Source: Salinimonas lutimaris (GTDB lineage: Bacteria > Pseudomonadota > Gammaproteobacteria > Enterobacterales > Alteromonadaceae). From it: a DNA stretch of 64,000 bases. Below are positions 56,322-64,000 of the stretch, one piece after another (positions within the stretch are counted from its first letter, which is position 1; the number at the start of each line of letters is the position of its first letter). The position numbers and the translations under genes are program-made. The stretch lies in NCBI RefSeq assembly GCF_005222225.1, contig NZ_CP036536.1:3062001-3126000 (forward strand). Reading direction: 5' to 3'. The notes under the pieces were generated by a model. That model was not told the DNA's origin. It did not search any database and saw only the letters and a program-made list of their open reading frames with translations.

Positions 56322-57655
56322 TATCCGTTACCCAGCCCGGTGGCCAGCGCTTGCATGGCTTCAGTGCACTCATCAAAAGTCAGCACCTGTTTCATTCCTT
56401 GCTGCAAAAAGGCATTAATGGCCGGTTCAGCCCGGATAGCCAGGTCAATCCGCGGATCTGAGCCTCTGGCGTAGGCACCAATGGCAATCAGGTCCTGATT
56501 CTGTTTGTAAGTGGAATACACTTGCCTGATGCGACGGGCCTGGGTCAGATATTCTTCACTGACCACCATCGGCATTACCCGGCTGATTGATGCTTCAATA
56601 TCAATGGCCGGATAGTGCCCGCTGTCTGCCAGTTTACGTGACAATACCACGTGACCATCCAGAATGGCCCGGGCCGCATCAGCAATCGGATCCTGCAGGT
56701 CATCGCCTTCGGTCAGTACCGTGTAAAAGGCAGTGATAGAGCCTTGCCCCGGCGCACCGTTACCGGCGCGTTCTACCAGAGCCGGTAACCGGGCGAATAC
56801 CGATGGCGGATAGCCCTTGGTAGCGGGCGGCTCACCGACAGCCAGCGCAATTTCACGCTGCGCCATGGCATACCGGGTCAGTGAGTCAATCAGCAGCAGA
56901 ACATTGTGCCCTTCATCGCGAAAATACTCGGCAATCGAGACGGCGGTTTCACAGGCTTTTAACCGCATCAGCGGAGAGGTGTCTGCCGGAGCGGCAATGA
57001 TAACAGCGCGCTTGCGCTCTTCTTCGGTCAGAATGTCGTGAATAAACTCCTTCACCTCCCGGCCACGTTCACCAACAAGGCCAACCACGACCACATCAGC
57101 TTTGCTGCCTCGGGTCATCATGCCCAGCAGCACACTTTTACCCACACCACTACCGGCAAACAACCCCATACGCTGGCCTACGCCAACCGTGTTCATCGCA
57201 TTGATAGAGCGTACGCCCACATCCATCGGTTCGGTAATAGGCCGGCGCGTCAGCGGATTCATTGGCGGGCGCAGTGTGGGCACCCGCTGACTGGTTTTCA
57301 GCGCGCCCAGTCCGTCAAGCGGCTGACCATTGCCGTCAACCACCCGGCCCAGCAGCTCAGGCCCTACCGCCAGTCCGCTTTCCCGGTTCAGCGGAATGAC
57401 CCGTGAACCAGGCACAATACCGCGTACTGCTTCGGTGGGCATCAGGTAGGTAATCTCATCACCAAACCCGACCACCTCGGCTTCAATTTCGCCTTCCACT
57501 GTTTGTACCATGCACTGGCTGCCTACCGGCAACTGACAACCGACAGCTTCTAAGGTCAGGCCGATACCGCGCACCAGTTTGCCAGCGGCAACCACCGGCG
57601 GCTGAGGCACCTGCTCAGATAACCCGGCAAAATAATCAGCAAAGGGATCACTCAC
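56321..57655 (-). CDS. fliI: Flagellar export ATPase FliI
   Basis: F1-beta-like ATPase of 444 residues that energises flagellar export. The Walker A is [11 protein letters not shown] (about 160-172), Walker [12 protein letters not shown], and the family signature [18 protein letters not shown]. The C-terminal domain has a plain [19 protein letters not shown]. It overlaps fliH by 8 bases. Confidence 0.97.
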   Translation of the reverse strand: MSDPFADYFAGLSEQVPQPPVVAAGKLVRGIGLTLEAVGCQLPVGSQCMVQTVEGEIEAEVVGFGDEITYLMPTEAVRGIVPGSRVIPLNRESGLAVGPELLGRVVDGNGQPLDGLGALKTSQRVPTLRPPMNPLTRRPITEPMDVGVRSINAMNTVGVGQRMGLFAGSGVGKSVLLGMMTRGSKADVVVVGLVGERGREVKEFIHDILTEEERKRAVIIAAPADTSPLMRLKACETAVSIAEYFRDEGHNVLLLIDSLTRYAMAQREIALAVGEPPATKGYPPSVFARLPALVERAGNGAPGQGSITAFYTVLTEGDDLQDPIADAARAILDGHVVLSRKLADSGHYPAIDIEASISRVMPMVVSEEYLTQARRIRQVYSTYKQNQDLIAIGAYARGSDPRIDLAIRAEPAINAFLQQGMKQVLTFDECTEAMQALATGLGNG

Positions 57656-58427
57656 CGCTTAACCCCTGTTCCAGTAAAAACGTATCCAGCACATCACGAC
57701 AGCGCCGCTCTACTGATACATCCACCGCATTATGGGTGGTAATAATGTCGCAGCCACCGCGCGCCATGGCCGGTGCTTCCACCAGCTGCCAGCCTTTTTC
57801 CTGAATGGTATCGGCACCAAAATGAGTGTTCATCAGGGCCAGGTCGTCCGGGTTCATGTGAATCTGATACCGGGTTTCGGTTACCGGCAATACTTTGATA
57901 CCTTCACTGAGCGCCTGCAATATTACAGTTTCATTGGTGGCAACTTCAGTCCGGATCACGGCCCGGGCAAGCGACACGGCTAGCCGGACCAACTGAGTGC
58001 GAGACGCCTCAGTCGCCTGCTCCAGTGGCTGATGTAGCATCTCCAGCTGGCTACCCAGACTATCGAGTTGTGTGGTAATGTCCGCCTGACCTTCTTCCAG
58101 CCCCTGCTGACGCCCTTCTGCAAGACCAGCTTCATATCCTTCCTGGTGACCGCTTTGCAGCCCCTCTGAGCGTCCTTCGTCAAAGCCGGCCTGACGGCCT
58201 TCTGCAAATCCCTCGTCGCGGGCGGCCTGGCGAATAGCTTCAATTTCCTGAAGCGTTGGCGGCAGAATTTCCTCTTCTTCTTCCGGCGGCTCATACACCC
58301 AGTCGCTACGCCGGTTCAGCGCATTGGTCACCGATGCCTTGCTGGCGGTATCCTCGTCTTCCATAAACGGAAGATCCCACAGTCTGGCCTGCTCGGCAGA
58401 AAAATTGTTATCCTGATTATCCGACAT
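57648..58427 (-). CDS. fliH: Flagellar export regulator FliH
   Basis: FliI-binding stator-like protein of 259 residues. The middle has the FliH hallmark of repeated GxxxG spacing ([42 protein letters not shown], about 75-118), followed by a conserved C-terminal domain that binds FliI. Its N-terminus links to the C-ring through FliN. Confidence 0.95.
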   Translation of the reverse strand: MSDNQDNNFSAEQARLWDLPFMEDEDTASKASVTNALNRRSDWVYEPPEEEEEILPPTLQEIEAIRQAARDEGFAEGRQAGFDEGRSEGLQSGHQEGYEAGLAEGRQQGLEEGQADITTQLDSLGSQLEMLHQPLEQATEASRTQLVRLAVSLARAVIRTEVATNETVILQALSEGIKVLPVTETRYQIHMNPDDLALMNTHFGADTIQEKGWQLVEAPAMARGGCDIITTHNAVDVSVERRCRDVLDTFLLEQGLSGE

Positions 58428-58452
58428 CGTGCTCTACTACCTGAGTAAAAGG

Positions 58453-59496
58453 TTACAGGAATTCTTCGCCGCCACCGCCGCCCAGCATAATTTCACCGGA
58501 GTCGGCCAGACGACGTGCCACAGACAGTATTTCTTTCTGGGCGGTTTCCACTTCTGAGATTCTTACCGGCCCCATAGCTTCCAGATCATCGGTCAGCATT
58601 TCGGCTGCCCGCTTAGACATGTTGCGGGTAATCTTATCTTTCAGCTCGTCATCGGCGCCTTTAATGGCTTTAAGCAGCGCATCTTGCTGAACTTCGCGCA
58701 AAATAGCCTGAATCCCCTTGTCGTCCACATCCACCAGGTTGTCGAAAACAAACATCAGATCCTGAATCTGCTGACTCATCTCCTCATCCTGTTCGCGGAT
58801 GGCATCCATCAGCTGGCCTTCGATAGCCGTATCCAGATAGTTCATGATGTTGGCGGCTGACTTCAGGCCACCCATTTTGGCTGCCTGAGTACCGGCCTGA
58901 CCAGCAAACTGTTTCTCCATAATTTCGTTAAGCTCCTGTAAGGCCGCGGGTTGTACTTCTTCTAAGTTGGCAATCCGCATCAGCAGATCCAGCCGGACTT
59001 TTTCCGGGAACTGCGCCAGAATCTCGGCGCTTTGCTCTGGTTCAAGATATGACAACACAATGGTCTGGATCTGCGGGTGCTCGTTACGGATAATTGACGC
59101 CACCTGCTTAGAGTCCATCCATTTCAGTGAATCCAGCCCTTTGGCGCCGCTGCCCATCAGAATCTGATCAATCAGGTTCGCGGCTTTATCTTCCCCTAAT
59201 GCCGCGGTCAGGGCTCGCTTCACAAAGTCCTGCGACTGGAAGCCGATCGTGCTGTAATTCTGGATTTCATCGATAAAGTGTTTATGCACAGCGGTAATTT
59301 TACCCTGTGTCATATCATCCACTTTTGCCATTTCCGCGCCCAGCTTCTGAACCTGCTTAGGCTCAAGATGCTTTAAAATCTGCGCGGCATCTTCTTCGGA
59401 CAAACTGAGCAGCAGAATGGCTGCTTTTTCCACGCCTTCCAGCTTACCAACATCGTAGCTGGGTTCTTGTTGAGTTGTTGCTAATTCTTCAGCCAT
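58453..59496 (-). CDS. fliG: Flagellar motor switch protein FliG
   Basis: C-ring protein of 347 residues that contacts the stators and makes torque. It has the N-terminal FliF-binding domain, the middle EHPQ motif (IIRNEHPQIQTIVLSYL, about 140) and the C-terminal torque helix DDELKDKITRNMSKRAAEMLTDDLEAMGPVRISEVE, with the charged residues intact. It follows fliF by 14 bp. Confidence 0.97.
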   Translation of the reverse strand: MAEELATTQQEPSYDVGKLEGVEKAAILLLSLSEEDAAQILKHLEPKQVQKLGAEMAKVDDMTQGKITAVHKHFIDEIQNYSTIGFQSQDFVKRALTAALGEDKAANLIDQILMGSGAKGLDSLKWMDSKQVASIIRNEHPQIQTIVLSYLEPEQSAEILAQFPEKVRLDLLMRIANLEEVQPAALQELNEIMEKQFAGQAGTQAAKMGGLKSAANIMNYLDTAIEGQLMDAIREQDEEMSQQIQDLMFVFDNLVDVDDKGIQAILREVQQDALLKAIKGADDELKDKITRNMSKRAAEMLTDDLEAMGPVRISEVETAQKEILSVARRLADSGEIMLGGGGGEEFL

Positions 59497-59510
59497 GACC
59501 CTAAACGCTC

Positions 59511-61208
59511 CTATTCATCCTGCATCAGCCAGCCTTTTACCACCTGGGCTGACAATTCAGGTTCATTGGCCACCAGGGCCCGTACGGCTTTAAGTACATC
59601 TTCATCTTTATGCAGATCCGGCAGCATCAGCGAGCCGTCTGCGGCAAAGCCCACCTGACCTTCATCAAAGTCGGTATTAAGCATGCTGATGGTATCATCA
59701 CCCAGATCCAGTCCTTCATCGGCATCAAAATCTTCCACTTCCTTGGTGTCGTCCGGGTTAATCAGTTTGCGCAACATTGGACGGATAACAAAGATGATCA
59801 GGACGATAATGACCAGTGCGCCCATAACCAGTTTCAGTATAGGCAGGAACTTCGGCTGCTCCCAGATTGGCAGATCTTCGATTTCGCCGGCATCCATGCG
59901 GGTAAACGGTACACTGACCACTTCCAGTGAATCGCCGCGGGTAACATCAAATCCCAGACCACCCTGTAGCAAACGTCGGATATTCAGCAACTCTTCCTGC
60001 TTGCGCGGCGCGGTACTCACGGTACCGTCTTCGGCTGTTGATGAGGCATAGTCCACCGCCACCGAAACGCTCAGACGACGCATGGTTCCGGTTTGTTTTT
60101 TGGTATGGCTGATGGTGGTATCCAGCTCGTAGTTACGGGTGGTTTCTTTATTCTTACTACCTGGTACCGGCGTACCGGCACCGCCCGTACCAATGGCGTT
60201 TTCAGGAATATCGGCCGGCAGAGGGGGCTGATTACTCAGCGCACCGGGAATGCCACCAGCTGCTGACCCTACTGTATTTTGCTCCACCAGCATTTCACTG
60301 CGAACCGCTGGTAAATCCGGGTTGTAGCTACGCTGGGTTTGCTCCATAGCGGTAAAGTCCATGGTGACATCCACCTGCGCGGTATAATTGCCCAAACCCA
60401 GTACGGGGATCAGAATCCCGTCAATTTTTTCCAGATATTCGGCTTCGCGCTTACGCTCCAGTTCGTACTCTTTGCGCGCCCGGGCACTCATGGAGTCCTG
60501 AGAGCCAGAGTTCAACAGCCGGCCGTTACTGTCTGTCACGGTAACATTTGACGGCTCCATGCCCTGTACCGCAGAGGCCACAATATCCACCACCGCATCC
60601 ACTTCTTCACCGGCAATCACTTTGCCTCGCTTGGCGGTAAGTACGATGGTGGCGCTGGCTTTTTTCTCGCGCCGGGCAAATACATTTTCTTTTGGCATAG
60701 CCAGCAGAACGCGGGCTTTTTGAATACTGGAAATATCTTGGATGGTGGTCGCAATCTGCATTTCGCGGGCGTGTTTCAAACGCTCCATCTCAACCCGCTG
60801 GCTGACGCCAAAGCCCATGTCCTGCATAATGATGTCAGAGCCTGAGTCATTTGAGCCAGACAGCCCCTGACGGGTCATACCCAGACGAATATTCTGAAAT
60901 TCATCCTGACGCACAAAAATCGTATTGCCTTCCAGCTTGTAGTCAATCTGGCTGGCATCCAGGTAATCCAGAGTTTCAATCAGCTCTTCGGTTTCCATTT
61001 TGGCCAGTGGCCGGTAGTCCGGTTCCTGCGCCCAGATAAGAATAAACACCGCAATGGCTACACAGATTACCAGTACCACGACCAGAGCCATCTGGCGCAT
61101 CATATCTGCGCTACCCAGCGCATCCATAAAGCCGGATTTATTTTCTGTTTCTGCCGCCCCGCCCATTGAATCATCGGATACGGTGAGGTTTGTTCCTGTG
61201 TCAGCCAT
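59511..61208 (-). CDS. fliF: Flagellar MS-ring protein FliF
   Basis: Inner-membrane ring protein of 565 residues on which the basal body is built. The first helix is at about 36-58 (ALVVVLVICVAIAVFILIWA), the large periplasmic part contains the conserved RBM domains (LLAMPKENVFARREKKASATIVL), and the second helix is near 450-470 (ILKLVMGALVIIVLIIFVIRPML). The cytoplasmic tail, ending in LVANEPELSAQVVKGWL, binds FliG. It follows fliE by 16 bp. Confidence 0.97.
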   Translation of the reverse strand: MADTGTNLTVSDDSMGGAAETENKSGFMDALGSADMMRQMALVVVLVICVAIAVFILIWAQEPDYRPLAKMETEELIETLDYLDASQIDYKLEGNTIFVRQDEFQNIRLGMTRQGLSGSNDSGSDIIMQDMGFGVSQRVEMERLKHAREMQIATTIQDISSIQKARVLLAMPKENVFARREKKASATIVLTAKRGKVIAGEEVDAVVDIVASAVQGMEPSNVTVTDSNGRLLNSGSQDSMSARARKEYELERKREAEYLEKIDGILIPVLGLGNYTAQVDVTMDFTAMEQTQRSYNPDLPAVRSEMLVEQNTVGSAAGGIPGALSNQPPLPADIPENAIGTGGAGTPVPGSKNKETTRNYELDTTISHTKKQTGTMRRLSVSVAVDYASSTAEDGTVSTAPRKQEELLNIRRLLQGGLGFDVTRGDSLEVVSVPFTRMDAGEIEDLPIWEQPKFLPILKLVMGALVIIVLIIFVIRPMLRKLINPDDTKEVEDFDADEGLDLGDDTISMLNTDFDEGQVGFAADGSLMLPDLHKDEDVLKAVRALVANEPELSAQVVKGWLMQDE

Positions 61209-61224
61209 GGTTACTTATCCTTAC

Positions 61225-61563
61225 CTACACCGGCATGTTCATGATGGTTTTGTACGCCTCAAGCACTTTGTTGCGTACCTGCACTGTTGCTTCAAACGCA
61301 ATGCCGGATTTTTCTTTGGCCAGCATGACATCCGCCAGGCTTAATGACTTATCCCCCATTTCAAACGCCTGCTGCATATTTTTTGACGTATGCTGCATCT
61401 CGTTGACACCTTCGATAGCTCCTTTCAGCATGGCTGAAAATTCGGTGGCCGAAGTCGACGGCACCAGCGCTTCCTGAGCTTGCGGGTTTTCGATAGGCTG
61501 AAGACGGGTCTGCCCGATCATGGATTGCATTTCCTGATACAAACTATTGGCTTTAACGTCCAT
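61225..61563 (-). CDS. fliE: Flagellar hook-basal body protein FliE
   Basis: Rod-base protein of 112 residues joining the MS ring to the rod. It has the conserved C-terminus KSGIAFEATVQVRNKVLEAYKTIMNMPV. First gene of the fliEFGHIJ operon, with a near-consensus sigma-54 promoter 65 bp upstream, expected to be driven by FlrC. Confidence 0.96.
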   Translation of the reverse strand: MDVKANSLYQEMQSMIGQTRLQPIENPQAQEALVPSTSATEFSAMLKGAIEGVNEMQHTSKNMQQAFEMGDKSLSLADVMLAKEKSGIAFEATVQVRNKVLEAYKTIMNMPV

Positions 61564-61627
61564 CGTGACTCTCCGGGGAAATAACTGTCAGAAACCTGTC
61601 TGACCGAATTACAATTACCAGTAACTC

Positions 61628-61643
61628 TGCAACTGGCGAGCCA
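61628..61643 (-). promoter_or_regulatory. Sigma-54 promoter of the fliE operon
   Basis: Minus-strand TGGCTCG-CCAG-TTGCA matches TGGCACG-N4-TTGCW with one mismatch and exact spacing, 65 bp upstream of fliE. This is the best sigma-54 match in the window. Confidence 0.85.
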
Positions 61644-61721
61644 ACTTTTATTTGTATTTAATTACAATGAGTTAGAATGGAAAAGCCAAAATAATGACGG
61701 CAGTGAGGAAGGCGCAATAGC

Positions 61722-61768
61722 AAAAAAACAAGCACCCGGTCGCCGTGACAAGCAGCATGGACCGGGTG
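61722..61768 (-). terminator. Terminator of flrBC
   Basis: Minus-strand stem CACCCGGTC/GACCGGGTG with an 18-base loop and a T-run, about 27 bp after the flrC stop. Confidence 0.75.
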
Positions 61769-61794
61769 AACAGAGGCAACTTTTCAGGCAGGGA

Positions 61795-63141
61795 TCAGGC
61801 GGGCAGCTCGATACCGTCATCTCGCATACGGGCGAGTTTATAGCGTAATGTACGCGGGCTGATGCCCAGTTTCTCGGCCACTTCCTTACGCTTACCGTTA
61901 CAGGCTTCCAGCGTATCGAGAATAATCTGGTGTTCCTGCTGTCGTAACTCAGAGCCCAGCTTACTGTTATCGTCCTCTTCGGCCGGCCGACTGGCTGTGT
62001 GAACAGGCAGACTGTCTGCCATATCAATCATCAGATCTGATGAATCCACAGTATCGCCGTTACATAAAATCAGTGCACGCTGGATAACATTTTCCAGTTC
62101 TCTGACATTGCCCGGCCAGGTATAGTTTTCCAGCTTATTGCGCGCTGCGGCATTAAGCTTCACGACGCCCATCCCCTGAGAGGCGCTGTGCCGATTAAGC
62201 AGATGCTCGGCCAGCGGCACAATATCACCGGGCCGTTGTGCCAGCGGCTGCCATACCATAGGAAACACATTCAGCCGGTAATATAAATCTTCGCGGAACT
62301 GTCCGGCATCCACAGCCTGTCGTAAGTCCCGGTTGCTGGTTGCAATTACCCGGACATCCAGAGCCACGGTTTTTCGTCCGCCCAGCCGCTCTACTTCTTT
62401 TTCCTGAAGAACCCGCAGCAGCTTAGCCTGCAGGGATAAATCCATTTCGGTGATTTCATCCAGTAATAGCGTACCGCCCTGAGCCTGTTCAAACTTACCC
62501 GGACAGGCCTGTACCGCACCGGTAAATGCGCCTTTTTCATAACCGAACAACGTCGCCTCGAGCATGTTTTCCGGTATGGCGGCACAGTTAATTGCCACAA
62601 ACGGCATCTGACTGCGGCCGGACTGATCGTGAATATAGCGCGATAAGACTTCTTTTCCTGAGCCGCTGGGGCCTAGCACCATAACGGTTGCATCAGATCT
62701 GGCTACTTTGCGCGCCAGCGCCAGTAACTGCAGGCTGGATGGATCTGCCACAATCGGCGTGCGCGATTCAATTTTACGGGCCGGCGCATAACGCTCCACC
62801 AGGTTAAGCAGCACTTCGGGCGCAAAGGGTTTAGACAGATAATCAGTCGCACCGTCTCGCATAGCCTGCACAGCATCGTCGATAGTGGCATAGGCGGTCA
62901 TCAGTAATACCGGCATTTGCGGGAACCGGGATTTGATATTTTTAAGCAGTACCAGACCACTCATGTTAGCCATCTGAATATCGCTGACCACCAGGTCAAT
63001 AGTATGCTGACCAAGCTGTATCATAGCGTCTTCAGCGCTTTGAGCTGCCACTACCTTGTAACGGGCAAGCGACAATGTGTCTATCAGTGCTTCGCGAAGG
63101 CCGGCATCGTCTTCCACGATAAGAATACTGGTCTGGCTCAT
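61795..63141 (-). CDS. flrC: FlrC (FleR), sigma-54 flagellar response regulator
   Basis: NtrC-type regulator of 448 residues that turns on class III flagellar genes. The receiver has phospho-Asp54 (DLVVSDIQM), the AAA+ domain shows GPSGSGKE (Walker A), GAFTGA, and GGTLLLDEITEM (Walker B), and the Fis-type HTH is at the C-terminus (GKRKEVAEKLGISPRTLRYKL). It overlaps flrB by 4 bases; the two form a two-component system. Confidence 0.95.
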   Translation of the reverse strand: MSQTSILIVEDDAGLREALIDTLSLARYKVVAAQSAEDAMIQLGQHTIDLVVSDIQMANMSGLVLLKNIKSRFPQMPVLLMTAYATIDDAVQAMRDGATDYLSKPFAPEVLLNLVERYAPARKIESRTPIVADPSSLQLLALARKVARSDATVMVLGPSGSGKEVLSRYIHDQSGRSQMPFVAINCAAIPENMLEATLFGYEKGAFTGAVQACPGKFEQAQGGTLLLDEITEMDLSLQAKLLRVLQEKEVERLGGRKTVALDVRVIATSNRDLRQAVDAGQFREDLYYRLNVFPMVWQPLAQRPGDIVPLAEHLLNRHSASQGMGVVKLNAAARNKLENYTWPGNVRELENVIQRALILCNGDTVDSSDLMIDMADSLPVHTASRPAEEDDNSKLGSELRQQEHQIILDTLEACNGKRKEVAEKLGISPRTLRYKLARMRDDGIELPA

Positions 63142-64000
63142 AGGGTTTCTCCTGCAATTGACTGAGCAGCGCTATGTGCATTGAGCACCGGTAAACACAT
63201 CACAAAAGAGGCGCCACCGCCCGGCAGGTTATGCACTGATAAACTGCCCTTGTGTGAGTTTGCCACAGATTTGACCACAGCCAGCCCCAGCCCGGTGCCA
63301 TGGGTCTTGGTGGTATAAAACGGCTCAAAAATTCGCTTTACCTGCGCCTGTTCAATACCAGGGCCCTGGTCGCTAACCGTGATTTGCAGGTTTTGATGAT
63401 GAATGGAGGCGCGCAGAATAATCTGACCGCCTGCCGGATTCACCTGACAGGCATTGTGAATAAGATTAAGCAGCGCGCCCTGTAATGCGGTGATATTACC
63501 GGTCAGGGAAACAGATTGTTCAAAGCCCTCAAAGACAATAGTCTGCTGGTGCTGATCGCCTATAGATAGCGCGGTAGGCGCCACCGCCAGCTTGATATCG
63601 GTAGCCGTTATAGCACCGACCACCTGGTCTTCACCTGATTTGGCAAACAACAGCATATCGTTGACCTGACCTTCCAGCTCCTGCAATCGGTCGGACATTT
63701 TACTGGCAAAACGCTGGGTGGCGCTTTTGTCCAGATCAGGTCGGGAAAGGTTTGCCGCATACAGCATCGCTGCGGATAACGGCGTACGAATTTGATGAGC
63801 CAGCGATGCCACCATTTTGCCCAGTGACGATAAACGCTGCATGTGGCTGACCCGCGCCTGTAGTTGGCGGGTTTCGGTCAGATCCGTGATTACGATCAAC
63901 TGACCGGGTTCATTTTGCAAAGGGGTAATCGACAGTTTGACCCGCCGGCCATCAATCAGAGACACTTCATGACCATCATCAGCGCGGGGTTTAAAAGACC
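63138..64000 (-). CDS. flrB: FlrB (FleS), sensor histidine kinase, N-terminus beyond window
   Basis: Cytoplasmic sensor kinase cut by the right edge; the frame is open to base 64000, giving about 287 visible residues. The visible part starts within a PAS domain (RRVKLSITPLQNEPGQLIVITDLTE), then the dimerisation domain with phospho-His (SLAHQIRTPLSAA), and the ATPase domain with N box (LIHNACQVNP) and the G boxes (DQGPGIEQ, GTGLGLAVV). It phosphorylates FlrC. The true start is outside the window. Confidence 0.94.
   Translation of the reverse strand, partial: SFKPRADDGHEVSLIDGRRVKLSITPLQNEPGQLIVITDLTETRQLQARVSHMQRLSSLGKMVASLAHQIRTPLSAAMLYAANLSRPDLDKSATQRFASKMSDRLQELEGQVNDMLLFAKSGEDQVVGAITATDIKLAVAPTALSIGDQHQQTIVFEGFEQSVSLTGNITALQGALLNLIHNACQVNPAGGQIILRASIHHQNLQITVSDQGPGIEQAQVKRIFEPFYTTKTHGTGLGLAVVKSVANSHKGSLSVHNLPGGGASFVMCLPVLNAHSAAQSIAGETL

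Overview
The window looks like chromosomal DNA of a marine gammaproteobacterium of the Alteromonadales, close to Alteromonas or Salinimonas. The genus is an inference. It rests on the polar-type flagellar and chemotaxis cluster with FlhF/FlhG, FlrB/FlrC and a ParA/ParP-like pair, on Na+-pumping oxaloacetate decarboxylase, on pspF next to sapABCDF, and on TyrR- and MetJ-type operators. Gene density is high, codon use looks even, and I see no prophage, insertion sequence, CRISPR array or rRNA.

Layout. 1-507: truncated phenylalanine 4-hydroxylase (phhA) with a TyrR-type box upstream. 641-1187: four copies of a hairpin spaced about 148 bp apart. 1188-3956: phage-shock genes pspABC facing pspF across a sigma-54-type promoter. 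3953-9314: sapABCDF, overlapping pspF. 9362-12615: oadGAB. 12861-13406: a tRNA-Ser/3x tRNA-Arg operon. 13830-17337: csrA, alaS and recX, without recA beside recX. 17417-22007: a FemAB-like acyltransferase, an M13 peptidase lipoprotein and an unrecognised exported protein. 22004-23119: an MscS-type channel. 23331-29117: two beta-carbonic anhydrase/SulP transporter operons in tandem, with a divergent OxyR-like LysR regulator. 29204-35411: metR and the metA-metH (split in two)-DUF938 operon under a four-box MetJ operator. 35477-35761: ppnP.

35878-64000 is one long motility block on the minus strand. In transcription order it runs flrB (cut by the window end), flrC, fliE-F-G-H-I-J, fliK, fliL-M-N-O-P-Q-R, flhB, flhA, flhF, flhG, fliA, cheY, cheZ, cheA, cheB, a ParA-like ATPase, a ParP-like CheW-domain protein, cheW and a DUF2802 gene. 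Sigma-54-type promoters are visible before fliE, fliK and flhA. This fits the FlrBC and FliA hierarchy known from vibrios. FlhF/FlhG and ParA/ParP would place the flagellum and the receptor array at the pole.

The most interesting signal is in the carbonic anhydrase/SulP locus. Both operons carry the same spaced element, ATAG-N7-GAAT-N16-ATAA-N7-CTAT, upstream of the carbonic anhydrase start. The adjacent regulator is OxyR-like throughout but has His where OxyR has its peroxidatic Cys. I infer a dedicated inorganic-carbon regulon controlled by a re-purposed OxyR paralogue. A second notable signal is that CheA appears to lack a P2 domain and instead has three copies of a peptide resembling the CheY-binding N-terminus of FliM.
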